Below are positions 34,331 to 35,498 of a DNA stretch of 35,498 nucleotides, piece after piece. This DNA is from Zhongshania sp. GTDB taxonomy: Bacteria; Pseudomonadota; Gammaproteobacteria; Pseudomonadales; Spongiibacteraceae. The stretch covers positions 1 through 35,498 of the forward strand of contig NZ_JARGNU010000025.1 in the NCBI RefSeq assembly GCF_029212375.1, given 5' to 3'. Position 1 is the first letter of the stretch. Each line of letters begins with the position of its first letter. The notes under the pieces are model-generated. The model had not been told where the DNA came from. It ran no database searches and saw only the letters and a list, made by a program, of their open reading frames with translations. The position numbers were made by a program, and so were the translations under genes.

Positions 34331-35498
34331 ATGGCCGCTGAAACCGCCGTTGCTACTACAGAAGAGGCGCAACTTGTGCAGTCTCTGATTGCCCGCTCGC
34401 GCGCCGCGCAAGCTCAGATTGCCGATTATAGCCAAGAGCAAGTCGACGAACTGATCACCGCTATGGTGTGGTCTGTTGCCCGTCAAGACGTTGCTGAGAA
34501 AATTGCTAAGTTCACGGTAGAAGAGACCCAGCTTGGTAACTATGACGGCAAGTTCCTGAAAATATTCAAAAAAACTCGCGCCGCACTGTTCGATATTATC
34601 AATGACAAGTCAGTGGGCGTGCTGGAAGAAGACAAAGAACGCAATATCGTTAAAATCGCTAAGCCAGTTGGTGTTATCGGCGCATTAACGCCTTGCACCA
34701 ACCCAGAAGCGACGCCGGTGATTAAGGCAATCTCTGCCATTAAAGGTCGTAATTCGATTATTGTTGCGCCGCACCCGCGCTCTAAGCTAACCAATAAGAT
34801 GATCTGCGATTTGATGCGCGGCGCGCTTAAGGCCTGCGGTGCTCCCGAGGATTTGGTTATTTCTATGGACAGCCCGTCGATGGAAGGCACTGCTGAATTG
34901 ATGAAGCAGTGCGACCGTATTCTGGCTACCGGCGGCGCGCCAATGGTTAAATCTGCATACTCAAGCGGCACCCCAGCACTGGGTGTGGGCGCAGGTAATG
35001 CGGTTATCACTGTTGATGACACTGCAGACCTAGACGAAGCAGCTGAAAAAATCCGTATTTCTAAAACCTTGGATCTGGCGGCATCCTGCTCTTCAGACAA
35101 CGCGGTTATCGCCTTTGAATCAAACGTCGACGCGCTGCTTGAAAAACTGCAAGCCCAGGGCGGCTATATCTGTAACGCTGAAGAGAAAGCTAAGTTGCAG
35201 AGTATCATTTGGGAAGATGGTCACATCGCGGCACGTATCGTTGCTCAGCCCGCTAGCGTTCTGGCTGAAATGTCGGGTATTGACCTGCCCGAAGGCAAGA
35301 CCTTCCTAATCGTGCCAGAAACCGGCGCCGGCCCAGAGTACCCCTTCTCTGGCGAGAAGATGTCTGTTGTGATGGCTTTCTACACGGTGAAAGACATTGA
35401 CGGCGCTATTGCCATGACCAACGCCATTCAGGCGTATCAGGGGCAAGGCCACTCATGCGGTATTTATTCCTACAGCGATGAGAACATCATGAAGTTTG
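34331..35498 (+). CDS. Acylating (CoA-dependent) aldehyde dehydrogenase, partial
   Basis: 389 codons are visible, with no stop before the window ends. GGAGAG precedes ATG 34331 by about 6 nt. The AdhE/EutE/SauS-like group is indicated by VGVIGALTPCTNPEATPVIK, IIVAPHPRSK, an NAD-binding glycine stretch (ILATGGAPMVKSAYS) and the catalytic Cys253 in LAASCSSDNAVI. Such enzymes interconvert an aldehyde, CoA and NAD+ with acyl-CoA; sulfoacetaldehyde and acetaldehyde are possible substrates. Full-length single-domain members are about 450-500 aa, and the missing end decides whether an alcohol dehydrogenase domain is fused. Control by the divergent AraC protein is likely. Confidence 0.9.
   Translation, partial: MAAETAVATTEEAQLVQSLIARSRAAQAQIADYSQEQVDELITAMVWSVARQDVAEKIAKFTVEETQLGNYDGKFLKIFKKTRAALFDIINDKSVGVLEEDKERNIVKIAKPVGVIGALTPCTNPEATPVIKAISAIKGRNSIIVAPHPRSKLTNKMICDLMRGALKACGAPEDLVISMDSPSMEGTAELMKQCDRILATGGAPMVKSAYSSGTPALGVGAGNAVITVDDTADLDEAAEKIRISKTLDLAASCSSDNAVIAFESNVDALLEKLQAQGGYICNAEEKAKLQSIIWEDGHIAARIVAQPASVLAEMSGIDLPEGKTFLIVPETGAGPEYPFSGEKMSVVMAFYTVKDIDGAIAMTNAIQAYQGQGHSCGIYSYSDENIMKF

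Noticed and set aside
34540-35100. 186-codon minus-strand frame
   Set aside because: It is antisense to the aldehyde dehydrogenase, whose motifs are clear on the plus strand.

Overview
The window appears to come from a gammaproteobacterial chromosome, probably a marine or environmental lineage such as Cellvibrionales/Spongiibacteraceae. That placement is inferred from gene content (a BioH-BioC fusion, a DUF3094 protein, DmdC-type acyl-CoA dehydrogenase pairs, a YjbH-family outer-membrane protein and thrombospondin type 3 lipoproteins), not from a database match. I found no rRNA, tRNA or CRISPR array.

Layout. (1) 1-~6995: one end of an integrated mobile element. It holds what looks like the terminus of an IS21-family insertion sequence (1-55), a 5'-truncated SF2 helicase cargo gene, and a four-gene leftward operon: three large tyrosine recombinases (492, 664 and 707 aa) and a 140-aa basic/coiled-coil protein. 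The genes overlap or nearly touch, behind a promoter that contains a perfect 9-bp inverted repeat. The element interrupts the stress-response kinase gene srkA (yihE/rdoA): the first 38-39 codons of srkA survive at 6957-7109, still joined to modC by an ATGA overlap, and the reading frame leaves the family pattern at the conserved Leu-Asn-Ser-Tyr. (2) 7.1-9.8 kb: modC, modB and comF on the minus strand, with no modA in between. (3) 9.75-18.1 kb: the biotin region. A predicted BirA operator and sigma70 promoter lie in front of bioB-bioF-bioHC (BioH and BioC fused); an unrelated lipoprotein gene with its terminator and a yjbH-like gene follow, then bioD. (4) 18.3-22.5 kb: an OmpA-family protein and a 991-aa lipoprotein with 15 thrombospondin type 3 calcium-binding units, behind one promoter and closed by a strong terminator. 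(5) 22.6-26.4 kb: two tandem ~595-aa acyl-CoA dehydrogenases, then a terminator. (6) 26.4-32.1 kb: small housekeeping and metabolic genes: DUF3094, a frameshifted sterol desaturase, a LysR regulator, VOC, GNAT and TM2 proteins, a CobB-type sirtuin and a MocR-type regulator. (7) 32.1-35.5 kb: a MocR operator-like region facing a 55-aa membrane protein and a PhzF-like protein, then an AraC regulator divergent from an acylating aldehyde dehydrogenase that runs off the window. Two direct repeats 21 bp apart lie between that last pair.

The most interesting part is the recombinase module and its target. The gene order resembles Tn554 (tnpA-tnpB-tnpC) and the published gamma-mobile-trio islands, but it has an extra large recombinase. 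The middle recombinase seems to lack the first catalytic arginine, while the other two keep the full R-H-R-H-Y set. Other points of interest are candidate operators that could be tested directly (BirA, MocR, AraC) and three damaged or altered genes (srkA, the sterol desaturase and the TM2 gene).
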